A stretch of DNA of 64,000 nt, taken from positions 1,640,407 to 1,704,406 of the forward strand of contig JAOWBW010000086.1 of assembly GCA_026119855.1 (NCBI GenBank), read 5' to 3'. This DNA comes from Campanula takesimana. Taxonomy: Eukaryota > Streptophyta > Magnoliopsida > Asterales > Campanulaceae. Within the stretch, counting starts at the first letter, position 1; each line of letters opens with the position of its first letter. The notes below the pieces were generated by a model that had not been told where the DNA came from, searched no databases, and saw only the letters and a program-made list of their open reading frames with translations. The translations under genes were made by a program, and so were the position numbers. This document shows positions 10,860 through 21,539 of this stretch, in pieces.

Positions 10860-12296
10860 ACTTGCCCTAGGCCCAATCTCTAGGTATCCAATACCCATGG
10901 ACCTAACATGACCATCATGTTTAGCTTGTGGAAGTCCCTTTGTTAGCGTGTCTGCAACGTTATCATTAGTTGGTACTTTGCATATATTTACGTCTCCCTT
11001 ATCAACGATTTCTCGAACGATAAGAAAATGCCTAAGTATGTGTTTGGATTTAGGATGTGCCCTTGGTTCCTTTGCTTGACCCTTGGTTCCTTTGCTTGAT
11101 CAATAGCACCACTATTATTACTAACAAGGTCTATTGGTTTTATCAATACTAGGAACCATCTCAAGTTCACCAATGAACTTCTTAATCCAAACCACTTCCT
11201 TTGCAGCATCCAATGCGGCAATATACTTAGATTTAGTTGTAGAATTAGTGACTGTACTTTGCTTGGAATCATTCCAAATTACAGCTCCACTATCGACACA
11301 TGCACAAAATCGATTGCGATTTTCTATTATCTTTGTCGGTTTGGAAGCATGCATCCGAGATCATCTTCCATACCTCCATAGATCATAAACGAATCTTTAG
11401 TCTTCTAAAGTTCTTAAGAATCGCTTTTACAGCCACCCAGTGAATCTCACTGGTGTCGGATTGATATCTACTCGTCATGCTCCAAGCATTTAGATATATC
11501 TGGTTTAGTACTTATCATGGCATGGTGGATCCAATTGCCGAAGCAAATGGCATCTTACTCATTCTCTCATGCTCATCTTTTGTCTTAGGACATTTGAGTC
11601 TTTGCATAGAGAAACTCCATGTAACACTAACAAATGTCCTCTCTTAGAATTTTCCTTGCGGAATCTTCTAATGACCTGTCAATGTATGTACTTGGCTTAA
11701 ACCATTAGCTTCCTTGATGCAAGGACATATGCGGTTTCACCCATATCTTTCATTGCGAACACTTTCTAAACAAAGTCTTTTCGGACTGACGTTTTAGGAA
11801 TGTCGTTTCCAATGAGCAATATGCATCCACATATAAAATAAGGAATAGCACTATGCTCCCACTAATATTCTGTGTATACAAGGTTCATCTTCGTTCTTGA
11901 TAAAAACAAAACTCTTTGATTCATCAAAACGGAGATTCCCACTCCTAAAAGCTTGCTTCAATCCATCCAATGGATTTCCGCAACTTACATACTTTATTAG
12001 AATTTTTCTTTGACTATCAAAACTTTTAGGTTGTATCCAATACATCCTAAAGTGAGTTCCCGTTAAGGAACGCTGTTTTGACATCCTTTTGTCAATTTCA
12101 TATTCCAAATATGAAGATATGACTATGAGAATTCTAGTAAGTTCCTTGCTACCCATGTAAGTTTTCTCCAAGAAAACTCATTCCTCTCCTTTGGGTTTTA
12201 CACCTTAGGTTAGAATGATCAAGTTCAAACTGATTATTAGTACATGGATTGCCTTTTAGATTTTATGACTCCAAGTCATTAATCTAAGTGTGGAGC
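10860..12296 (-). pseudogene. Copia B pol remnant: end of RT and RNase H
   Basis: Read from high to low coordinates, the minus strand first shows RT motifs. Pieces matching 'QP.SFD', a 'GLKQA.RS.NLRFDE' motif and 'SFVFIKNEDEPCIH' occupy 12171-11851. The copia RNase H follows at 11354-11121, with 'VIWNDSKQSTVTNSTTKSKY' and 'AAKEVVWIKKFIGEL'. A shifted frame then covers the CDNNGAIAQAKEPR-like region down to about 10988. At least three frame changes are present, and a 20-bp direct duplication (CCTTGGTTCCTTTGCTTGAC) lies at 11059-11098. The upstream catalytic YVDD part of RT, integrase and protease are absent: the coding similarity stops exactly at the left LTR of F at 12297. Confidence 0.8.
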
Positions 12297-13722
12297 TGTT
12301 GGGTATGCCCACTTATATCTCAGTTTCAATGTAATAGGATTGATTAGATTTGATTGATCCATCACCTATGTTTTGTTTCATGGACTTTAGACCCACATGT
12401 AAAAAGTATTTATACTTCATTTTTTTAGGTTGTCCATTGTAGTAGAACAGGCTTAGGAATAGGGCAAGAAGATCAAAATTGAAGAAAATCACTCCGTGAA
12501 TTTGAGCTACGCGCCATGCGCCTTACCATGCGCCATGCGCCTTCTTAAGCGCGCGCATGAGTATGCGCCTAGCATAGCTCATGCGCCTCAGATAAGTCAA
12601 AACGCGCATACGCTACGCGCCTCTCTAGCTCAACGCGCATCATGAATGTTTTTTAACACTCAGTGATTTATTGAAGATTCAAAGACTTGAAGAGATTCAA
12701 ACTTCGCCAATGATCCAACGGTGGTTAAATAACACGTATGTACCCGCATCTAAGGATCTGTCCATAACGGTCATATTTGTGTTATGTGTCTAACGGCTAT
12801 AAAAGGACACGTGCTCCACTCAATGAGCGACAGCACATCCGTCCTTTCTCTGACTCACCAAGGATTTCCAACGGCTAGTTTTTGGGGCTCTACTATAAAT
12901 ACCCCATAACTTCAACCTTTTGAAGTTGCTGAGTTTGCTAAGAAATTTCAAGAATTTCTCTCTCAAGCATTTGTTGAAGATTTGAAGATTGCCTTTGTTA
13001 TTTCCAGAATTCTCAAGAACATCTTCATAACTTCATCCTTAGCCCAGATCCTCAAGCAAAAACACTTTAGTTTTTCGAGGCTCTCTCAATCTCAAAGATC
13101 TAAAGAGCCTTGATACTAAAATCACACACGCACCTCTTTAAGTTTGATCACTTAGATCTTTCTTTAAGAGATACACCGGTTATTGTTTGGATTTGTTCAT
13201 TCATAGAATATTAGATCTTAAGTTTGTGTATAAGCTCAAAAGTTGTAATTTGTAACACTCACTCATTATATAAGATCTCCATTAGAAATCCAAGACTAAC
13301 CATCTTGGTAGAGGACGTAGATCATTTTCCCGATCGAACCTCTCCAAATAGCTCTTGTTCATATCTTGCTATTTCTTTACAAGTTCATATCATATCTAAC
13401 TACTTGCTTGTTTATTTATTGTAGATTGATTGATTGAATTGTGTTGTGTTTGTTATATCATTTGCCTTAGTTTCTTATTTCACCCTCTTTGAGCCAAAAT
13501 ACTTAGAGTGTGTGTGCGCCCCCTTTATCATACTTTGCGCCTATTTACATTACTAAATTCCGCTGTGCATTTCACTCACTCACTTAGGCGCATATCATAA
13601 CGCTTACTTGATAAAGTGCGCATTTGCAATTGAGTTTATCAAGGGTACGAAAAGAATTTTAAAACAGCTATTCACCACCCTCTAGCTATTTTTCATACCC
13701 TTGTTGCCCTTTGGGACCAACA
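12297..13722 (+). repeat. 5' LTR of element F
   Basis: 1426 bp, TG...CA. It holds two TATA-like boxes: CTATAAAAGG (about 12798-12807) and CTATAAATACCCC (about 12893-12905). A dense run of GCGC words (GCGCCATGCGCC and relatives) occupies about 12510-12640, upstream of both boxes, as expected of an enhancer-like U3 block. Short reading frames inside it are non-coding. Confidence 0.93.
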
Positions 13723-13724
13723 AG

Positions 13725-13736
13725 TGGTATCAGAGC
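13725..13736 (+). other. Primer-binding site of element F (tRNA-iMet)
   Basis: TGGTATCAGAGC is complementary to the 3' end of plant initiator methionine tRNA. It lies 2 bases after the end of the 5' LTR, the standard position for copia elements. Confidence 0.93.
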
Positions 13737-13795
13737 TAACACCTTTATAAAACATTTTCGTTTTTCAAGCTTAACAGCTTGGGTGCCGATTCTAA

Positions 13796-16230
13796 ATGGC
13801 AAACTCAAAACCTATGGCAACTGTAAACTACACTCACGTTCCGGTCTTTGATGAAGATCATTTTGACGTGTGGAAATTCAGCATCTTAACTCATCTCAAC
13901 TCAATCGATGAAAGACTTCATGACAGCGTGGTTTATGGACCTTACATTCCTATGAAAGCGAATCCAAATCCGCGCACAAATGCTGTTCAACCAACCGTCA
14001 AGAAACCAAAAGAAGAATGGACTGAGGAAGAAACAAGAAGAGTTGCAAATGATGGCAAAGCAAGAAAACATACTTCTAAGCACTCTAAGCACGGCTATGA
14101 AACAACAAGTCATGCATTGTGCTACCGCTAATGAGCTATGGGATGCTATTGAAGAGCATATAGAAGGAGACACCGTCTGTAAGGAGAACAAGAAATATGA
14201 AGTACAAAAGAGATTCAACAATTTCTCTCAACTCCCCGGTGAAACTTTAAGACAAACTTATGAACGCTACTGTGAAATTATAAATCTATGTATTTCACTT
14301 GGCATGAAGTTTTCTAACAAGGATTTGAATGTCAATTTTCTCCAAGTTTGGATCAAGATACCTACATAAATCCAGCGCTCTTGAAGACGCCGGAACTTTA
14401 GATGTATGGACTTTAAGGAACCTTTACGCAAATCTCAAAGTTTATGAGCTCAAACTTCAGCGAATTAGTGAAACTGAAGGAAAATCAAAATCCATAGCAA
14501 TGGTGGCGCAAAGAGAAGAGGCGCATGTTTCTTTCTGCGCTACGCCTACTCATGATGAGAAAAGTTCCGATCCCAAAATTTCTACTTCTGAGCTATTGGA
14601 CATGGACAATGAAGACTTCGCTTTATTTGTGAAGAGATTCCAGAAGTTTAGAAAATTACCAAGCCGGCTCAACCAGCAAAATTTCAAGGATCTACCAGCA
14701 GAGCTCCTCCAAAGTTCACGAGGAGCAGTGACTCAAAAAGAAAAGAAGCTTGTTTGTTTTAATTGCAGGAAACCAGGACACACTTGCTTCAAGCTGTCCA
14801 ACTCCAAAATTTGAATATATGCAGAAGAAGAGCAGCCATACTCCCAAGTTCTCTCCCAAATTCACTCGTCACAAGGGAATGGTTGCGGAAGAAGAAGCAC
14901 CAGCAAATGAGCAGAACACTTCGATTGAAACAGACTCAGATGAGAGCGATGAAGATTCCGATGATGGACTCGTTTGTTTGATGGCAAATGATGATGAATT
15001 TGATGCTTATGATTCTGATGATGACTTCTCCAAGGATGTTCCTGATATGAATGTCTTGAATAAACCTATCAAGAAATCTGCAGGTTTTCAAGAAGTGAAA
15101 AGGAAGAAAGGACCAACCATTAGCGAGCTCGTTGAACAAGGATTTCTCACTCCGGCTCAAAGCGATGGTGGATTGTTATTCTCACGATGTGATCTTAGTG
15201 CAAGGAACAAGTTGAGAAAAGGAGCATACATTAGACCTCAAGTTGAACCAACTGCTCCAATCTCCAAAATCAATGATGATGAAGTGATTGCTGAAAAGAA
15301 ATTGTTCAAAAAGGCTGAAAAGGTAATCACTAGATTTGATAGTATGAAGGAAGCTTTAGCTCTATCATGTGATGAAATTTCCCAGCTTAAGACCGAGAAA
15401 TCTCTACTTAAATCTGAACTCACCCTCCTTAAGGAGCAGATAAAGAGCATGACTCCTCTTACTGTTAAAAACACTTTTCTAACAGAACAGAACTCACTTC
15501 TTAAAGTTCAAAATGATGAATTGGTTGCTCAAATTACTGATCTTAAAAAGATTACAAATGAGTGGTCCAATTCTCGTGTCACTATGGAGAATATATTTGA
15601 GTCCCAAAAAGTCAGTGGTGATAAAAGTGGCTTGGGATTCTCATCAACTAGTGACAACTTTAAATGTGATGTCTGTGCTGAAAGAGATAGTGAATTTACT
15701 AACCAGCAAACTTTTGAAATTCCCAAGGAAAAACATTCTAATTCAATGGGTAAAGGACAAGAAAAAGTCAAGAGACAAACATTCCATTATGTCTACCCAA
15801 CGAAGCAATTTGGGAAAGCTAATGGGAAAGATATAGCTACAGATGAATCATCCTCTAGCAAAATCCCTCTTGAAACAAAGCGCGCTCCTTCGAGTGCTCA
15901 TTATGCGCCTAGAAGCCACGCGCCTCATCGCCGTGCGCCTCCTAGCCCTATGCGCCCTCCTAGATCAAGCGCTCAAAAATTTCAAAAGAAGGATTTTGTT
16001 AAGGCTAGTCCATCTGACCCAAAGAAGAATGCTATCCCAAAGAAAAGTAAAGAATTTGTGAAAACTCATGTGATGGTGGCTTTCATCATTGTTCCATTTG
16101 TGATTGTTCTGGACAACAAGCCGTGGAATGCCTTTTGCGATTCACTCCCAATGCCAAAGGACATAAAAACCCTAAGGTCAAGCAAGAGTGGGTTGTCAAA
16201 AGTTGCTAACCCTAGGACCCAAAAGGAATA
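13796..16230 (+). pseudogene. Sirevirus-type gag of element F, frameshifted
   Basis: The frame starts at ATG 13796. It opens with a copia gag N-terminus (FDEDHFDVWKFSILTHL) and continues in another frame from about 13980 through a UBN2-like part (ATANELWDAIEEHIEGD). A third frame (14329-14814) contains a CCHC-type knuckle, CFNCRKPGHTC, with imperfect spacing. The longest piece, 14750-16231, is an acidic region (ETDSDESDEDSDDG). A coiled coil at about 15300-15600 follows, rich in leucine, lysine and glutamate, and then a Pro/Arg/Ala-rich tail made partly of GCGCCT words. The long C-terminal extension after the zinc knuckle is typical of Sirevirus gag. Three frame changes mean no full-length Gag can be made. 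Confidence 0.85.
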
Positions 16231-16245
16231 AAGGGACCTGCTTAA

Positions 16246-19200
16246 ATGTCTATATTTCAGGTTCTTTGTTTCATGGCTGGATCTTCAAAAGCTAGAAATT
16301 ATGAATGGATTCTCGATAGTGGGTGTTCAAGACACATGACTGGAGATGAATCCTTATTAGAAGATGTCCATGAAGAAAGAGGTCCCTCAGTAACATTTGG
16401 TGATAATAACAAAGGTCAAGTTGTTGCATATGGAAAGGTCAAGAAAGACAAAGTGTGCATTGAAAGAGTATCTCTCGTCGAAGGGCTCAAGCACAATTTA
16501 TTATCCATATCTCAATTCTGCGACAAAGGATTAGAATGCCATATCACCTCAACTCAATGTCTTATCAAGAATGGCAAAACTGGAGCTACATTACTCACGG
16601 ATATCGTAAGACAAATATTTACATTATTGATTTCCATATTATGAACTCTAGTACTAATCTTTGTTTTGTAGCAAAAAGTGTGAACGAAAATAGTTGGCTG
16701 TGGCACAAGCGCTTAAGTCACTTGAACTTCAAACATCTATCTAAAGTCAGCAGGAATAACCTTGTTAAAGGACTTCCTAAGGTTGCTGATCATCATGACA
16801 AGAAGTGCGCCGCGTGTCAACTTGGCAAACAACCGAAGAAATCTTTCTCCAGCAAGACCAATCCTTCAACTTCTAGATGTTTGCAACTGCTTCACATTGA
16901 TCTATTTGGACCAGTCACCACTGCAAGCATTCGAAAGAACAAGTATACTCTAGTTGTGGTGGATGATTATTCAAGATATACATGGGTGGAAATGATGATC
17001 TCAAAAGACGATTGTTACGACATTTTGACCACCTTATTTTGACTGCTCCAAACCCAAAAAGAAGATGACATCGTTAGTGTTCGATCCGACAATGGAACAG
17101 AATTCAAAAACAACGGTGTTGCTCGATATTGTGAAGATCATGGGATAGATCACAACTTTTCAATAGCTGGAGTTCCTCAACAAAATGGGGTTGTGGAAAG
17201 AAAGAATAGAACGTTGATTGAAGCGGGAAAGACGATGATAGCTGAACCGAAATTGCCTAAATACTTTTGGGAAGAAGCTATCAACACAGTATGTTTTACT
17301 CAAAATCGTTCCCTCATCAACAAACTTCATAACAAGACCCCGTATGAACTTTGGCGTGGTAGAACTCCCAACATTGCATTCTTCATGATCTTCGGTTGTA
17401 AATGTTATATCCTCTACAACGGAAACGAACATAGAGGTAAATTCGATGCCAAAGCCGATGAAGGTATTTTTGTTGGGTATGCCAAACATTCTAAAGCTTT
17501 TCGCGTTTTTAATAGAACTACATTAGTGATAGTTGAATTTGTACATGTTACATTTGATGAACATTCTCTCCTTGAGCCACATTTGGCTCCAAATGTTGCT
17601 GATGATTCTGTTGAGCTTAATGATACAGGTGCTCCTATTTATGTTGCGCCTACACAAGAGCAGAATCTATCAACTCAAGGAAATCCATCAACATCAGTTG
17701 CGCCTAATTCCTCATATGGCGCGCCCCATGAGTCATCAGCTGCGCCTCACTCACATGTGCGCTCTTGACTCCTCTCATGCGCCTATATCTACTGCTGCAT
17801 CTGGTGTAAACCTAAGTTTCAACTCTACACTAATTCAACCCCCAAATTTGATGATTTAGAATCTGGTGAAGATGTACCAATTGAAGACCTTCAAGTTACT
17901 ACGACTCCACCTAACTTACCTCCTAAAATTCGTGAAGTTAGAGGTCACCCAATCAATAATATCATCGGTGATCTAAACGTTGGCGTTCGTACAAGGAGAG
18001 CTACAAACTTTGATGCTTACACTGCTTTATCTCTCAAATTGAACCGAAGAAGGCTGATGAAGCACTCCAAGATCCTAATTGGGTTGTTGCAATGCAAGAA
18101 GAAATCAATCAATTTGAACGATGTAAGGTTTGGACTCTTGTTCCAAGACCAAATGATCAAGGAGTGATTGGTACGAAATGGGTGTTCAGAAACAAGATGG
18201 ATGAGAATGGAACCATCACAAGAAACAAAGCTAGATTGGTTGCACAAGGCTATAGGAAAGAAGAAGGAATTGATTACGATGAAACGTTTGCGCCCGTAGC
18301 AAGACTTGAAGCTATCAGATTATTTCTAGCTTACGCAGCTCACAAGGACTTCAAGCTATATCAAATGGATGTGAAGAGCGCGTTTCTTAATGGTGAACTC
18401 CAAGAACAAGTCTACGTAGCTCAACCACCTGGGTTTGAAGATTCACAATTTCCAAAGCATGTGTACAAACTCCAGAAAGCTTTGTATGGGCTCAAGCAAG
18501 CACCAAGAGCATGGTATGATACACTATCCAGTTTCTCATTGAAAAATGCTTCACTCTCTGTACAATCGATACTACTCTTTTCATTGCCAAACATAATGAT
18601 CATAAATTACTTGTTCAAATTTATGTCGATGATATTATTTTTGGTTCTACTAATGAATTGTTGTGCAAGCGCTTTGAGAAACTAATGAAGAACAAGTTTG
18701 AAATGAACATGATAGGAGAACTTACATTCTTCCTCGGGCTCCAAATCAAGCAAATGAGTGAAGGCATATTTATCAACCAAGCTAAATATACAAAGGATCT
18801 AATCAAGAAGTTTGGACTTGAAAATGCAAAAGCATACGACACTCCTATGGCTACCGGCAACAAACTTGACAAAGATTTAAAAGGTAAAAAGGTTGATCAA
18901 ACGCTCTATCGAGGTATGATTGGCTCACTCCTTTATCTCACTGCTAGTAGGCCTGATATAATGTTTAGTGTTTGTGTTTGCGCTCGTTATCAATCTGACC
19001 CTAGAGAAGCGCACTTAATTGCTGTGAAACGTATTATAAGATATCTTACCGGTACTGTTAACCTTGGACTTTGGTACACCAAAGATTCGAACTTTAAACT
19101 TGTAGGTTATTCAGATGCGGACTATACAGCGTGCACAATTGATAGGAAAAGCACTGGTGGCACTTGTCATTTCCTCGGATATCGACTTGTGTCATGGGCA

Positions 19201-19566
19201 AGTAAGAAACAAGCTTCAGTATCTGTCTCAACCACCGAAGCTGAATATATCGCTGCGGGAAGTTGTTGCTGTCAAATATTATGGATGAAGCAGCAATTGG
19301 TGGATTATGACATAATCGAAGAAAATTGTCCGATCTACTGCGATAATACATCAACAATTGCGGTTTCTGAAAATCCTGTCATGCACTCAAAGACCAAACA
19401 CATCGACATCAAATATCACTTCCTCAAAGACCACGTGGAGAAAGGCAATATTCATTTAGAACACGTGGGAACCGACTATCAAATCGCCGACATTCTAACG
19501 AAGGCACTTGACGCGAAACGGTTCATCTTTTTGAGAGGTGAAATGGGTATGCTTGAACTCAACTAA
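16246..19566 (+). pseudogene. Copia pol of element F (PR-INT-RT-RNase H), frameshifted
   Basis: Domains in order: aspartic protease with WILDSGCSRHMTG (about 16300); GAG-pre-integrase HKRLSHLNFKHLSKVS and the zinc-binding CAACQLGKQ (16700-16850); integrase HIDLFGPV, VVVDDYSRYTWV and, in a later piece, NGVVERKNRTLIEAG (to about 17450). Then RT with KWVFRNKMDENG, ARLVAQGY, DVKSAFLNGEL and YGLKQAPRAWY (18170-18520). The 'YVDD' region is frame-split near 18620 (FMSMILFLVL in one frame, where the shifted frame reads VDDIIFG). RNase H has SKKQASVSVSTTEAEYIA and YCDNTSTIAVSENPV, ending ADILTKALD (to 19566). At least four frameshifts plus a stop after about 17040 make it a pseudogene. Confidence 0.9.
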
Positions 19567-19668
19567 AATTCATTACAGTTTTGTCAATACTAATGATTTT
19601 ATGTTTTGTTGAGTTATATGAGTATATTAGGTTAAAATGATAAATCATTTCAAGTTTCAAGGAAACTC

Positions 19669-19862
19669 TGCGCGCCCAATACTTTTGCGCGCCCCAAACT
19701 TTCTGCGCGCCCAATACTTCTGCGCGCTCAACTCTCATGTGCGCTCTACTCTTTTATGCGCGCCTAGCATCCAATGCAACCTAATACTTATGCGCGCTCA
19801 AGCCTTATGCGCCCTATTATTCATGCGCGTCCATAAGTGTTATGCGCCTCCCATGCGCGCAT
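19669..19862. repeat. First non-coding GCGC-word array in element F
   Basis: About 100 bp after pol, roughly a dozen GCGC-containing words (TGCGCGCCCAATACTT, TGCGCGCTCAA, ATGCGCCCTATT) recur at 12-20 base spacing in about 190 bp. Spacers are AT-rich and not identical, so this is a motif array rather than a clean tandem repeat. Confidence 0.8.
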
Positions 19863-20359
19863 TTAATATTACGGCTCAATCAATGCTCAAAATTGATTAT
19901 TTCAATGATTGAACGTATTCAATTTTTCACAAGTACCAGGTATGATTGTTCTCATTTATTATAGGAATCTTTGTCTTTTGACATTCCATTAATTGTTCAA
20001 GGGTACTTGTGCAATTAATTTTTCCCTCGTTTTACGTTTTTCGAAAAATTTGATTTTCTGGGGATTTATTTCTTGCACCCCAAACTTACACCAAAACAGA
20101 TGTTTTTGGGATTTGTGCAAAAAATTAGTCAAAATTGCTCATACACTTAAAGGAAAGTGGAGTAGTTTTTCCCTTACCCAAAATGTCACATCAAGTGTAC
20201 TTTAGGTCATTCAGCATTAAATAGCCTTCAAATCCTTAAAATCCCTCATTAATGCTTTGTCCTTTTTAGTCATAATGAGCCGAAATCTCATTTCCCCTCA
20301 TTAATGCACATCACTTCAACTTCTCATCTTTTTAAATTTTAACACTATTATTTCTTTAT

Positions 20360-20601
20360 TTGTGCAATATTTTCTTTTCCTAACCTATATATTTGACCCT
20401 TCATTTCCTTTTTCATCATTGCCTACACACTCACTCTCTCTACCAATTTCTCTCACCTTCCCAGACTCTCTACTCTCTCTCTCTGTTCGTCTCCTTCTCT
20501 CTCTACTTTCATCACTTTCTCTCAATTTCTTCTCCATTTTCTCTCTATATATAACATTTATGGGTCCTAAGAAGGCTTCTAAGACAACCCAAGACGAAAT
20601 G
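20360..20601 (+). promoter_or_regulatory. Possible internal promoter and leader exon for the env-like gene
   Basis: A TATA-like CCTATATATTTG (about 20383-20394) is followed by a pyrimidine-rich, CTCTCTCT-containing leader and by ATG at 20560. This opens MGPKKASKTTQDEM and runs into a donor, ATG|GTATGA, at 20601/20602. A strong acceptor, CTAATTTCAG, ends at 21571 inside the env-like frame. The joined phases differ by one base, so either a small indel has occurred or another splice site is used. Inference only. Confidence 0.45.
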
Positions 20602-21180
20602 GTATGAATTCTCAACCCTTAAACTCTTTAATTTTCTGAATTTTTTTTTGTTTCGTCATTTTTTTTGGGGTTCGTTCCTTTTAAACCCGAAAAACCCTTT
20701 TTCTTGATAAATCTTGTTTCGGTGATCCGTTTTCAAAATCGTTTGTTAGGTTATGTTCGATTTGTGTTTTAGATTCTTTATAACTAAACTTTTCAACGAT
20801 CAATGCATTATATTTTGCGAATCTGAAAATCTTAAATTTTTGACTTTTCGAATTTTTGGTTCTTTAAATTCATTTTCTGGATTTGTTGTTGAGTTTTACT
20901 TGTTTTGATTTACATATTTGTGATCCTTGTCTTCTTGCGGTCATTTTGACATATTGTGTACTTGATTTGGTGAAGTTTCACGAATTATGTGTTCTTGGTG
21001 TTCTTGATGTTCTTCAAGCACTCAAGCATGTTCTTCGTGTTCTTTGTTATTTTTGCATGACTTGGGTTTCAAATTTTTCAAAACTTTCATATTTTGATTC
21101 TTAAAACTTACATATGCATGTTTGATATGTGTTTGTGTGTTTTCGTGTGTTTTTATACTTAGTATGAATTTTACATAAAT

Positions 21181-21514
21181 ATGCGTCTGAGTGTTGATTT
21201 ATGCGCCTAGTCGGTTATGCGCCCTATGACTTTATGCGCCTTACTTGATTCATGCGCCTAATAATTGTATGCGCCCTATGCAAATACAAATGTTATGCGC
21301 CTCAATCAACATATATGCGCCTAAATTTTACTTAGTCAAATTCTTGTGTTTAATTTTTACTTAGTATATTTCATAGAACCATATTATGCGCCTCGTATTT
21401 GTATGCGCCGACAACATATATGCGCCTAATAATAGTATGCGCATGCTATTTCTTATGCGCCTACATATTGTCCTGCGCCTATTCTATACTTAGCTCATTT
21501 TATGATTCTATGCG
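21181..21514. repeat. Second non-coding ATGCGCC array in element F
   Basis: Twelve exact copies of ATGCGCC and several one-base variants occur in about 335 bp, at variable 15-70 base spacing, separated by AT-rich unrelated spacers. All are in the same orientation. The array ends about 25 bases before the env-like frame. Confidence 0.85.
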
Positions 21515-21539
21515 CCTTATACACTCCTAACTTAAATCA

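Noticed and set aside
12289..12296. A target duplication for element F
   Set aside because: The left flank GGAGC and right flank GGACA differ at two of five bases, and the right flank is native to the LTR of element G (38302 onwards), so it is not a duplication.
13224..13424. 66-residue reading frame, repeated at 25324-25530
   Set aside because: It lies at the same place in both LTRs of element F, downstream of the TATA boxes. Duplication reflects the LTR pair, not a gene family.
19669..21514. CRISPR-like array of repeats and spacers
   Set aside because: The short motif is 7 bases with irregular spacing inside a plant retrotransposon; there are no cas genes and no defined repeat length.
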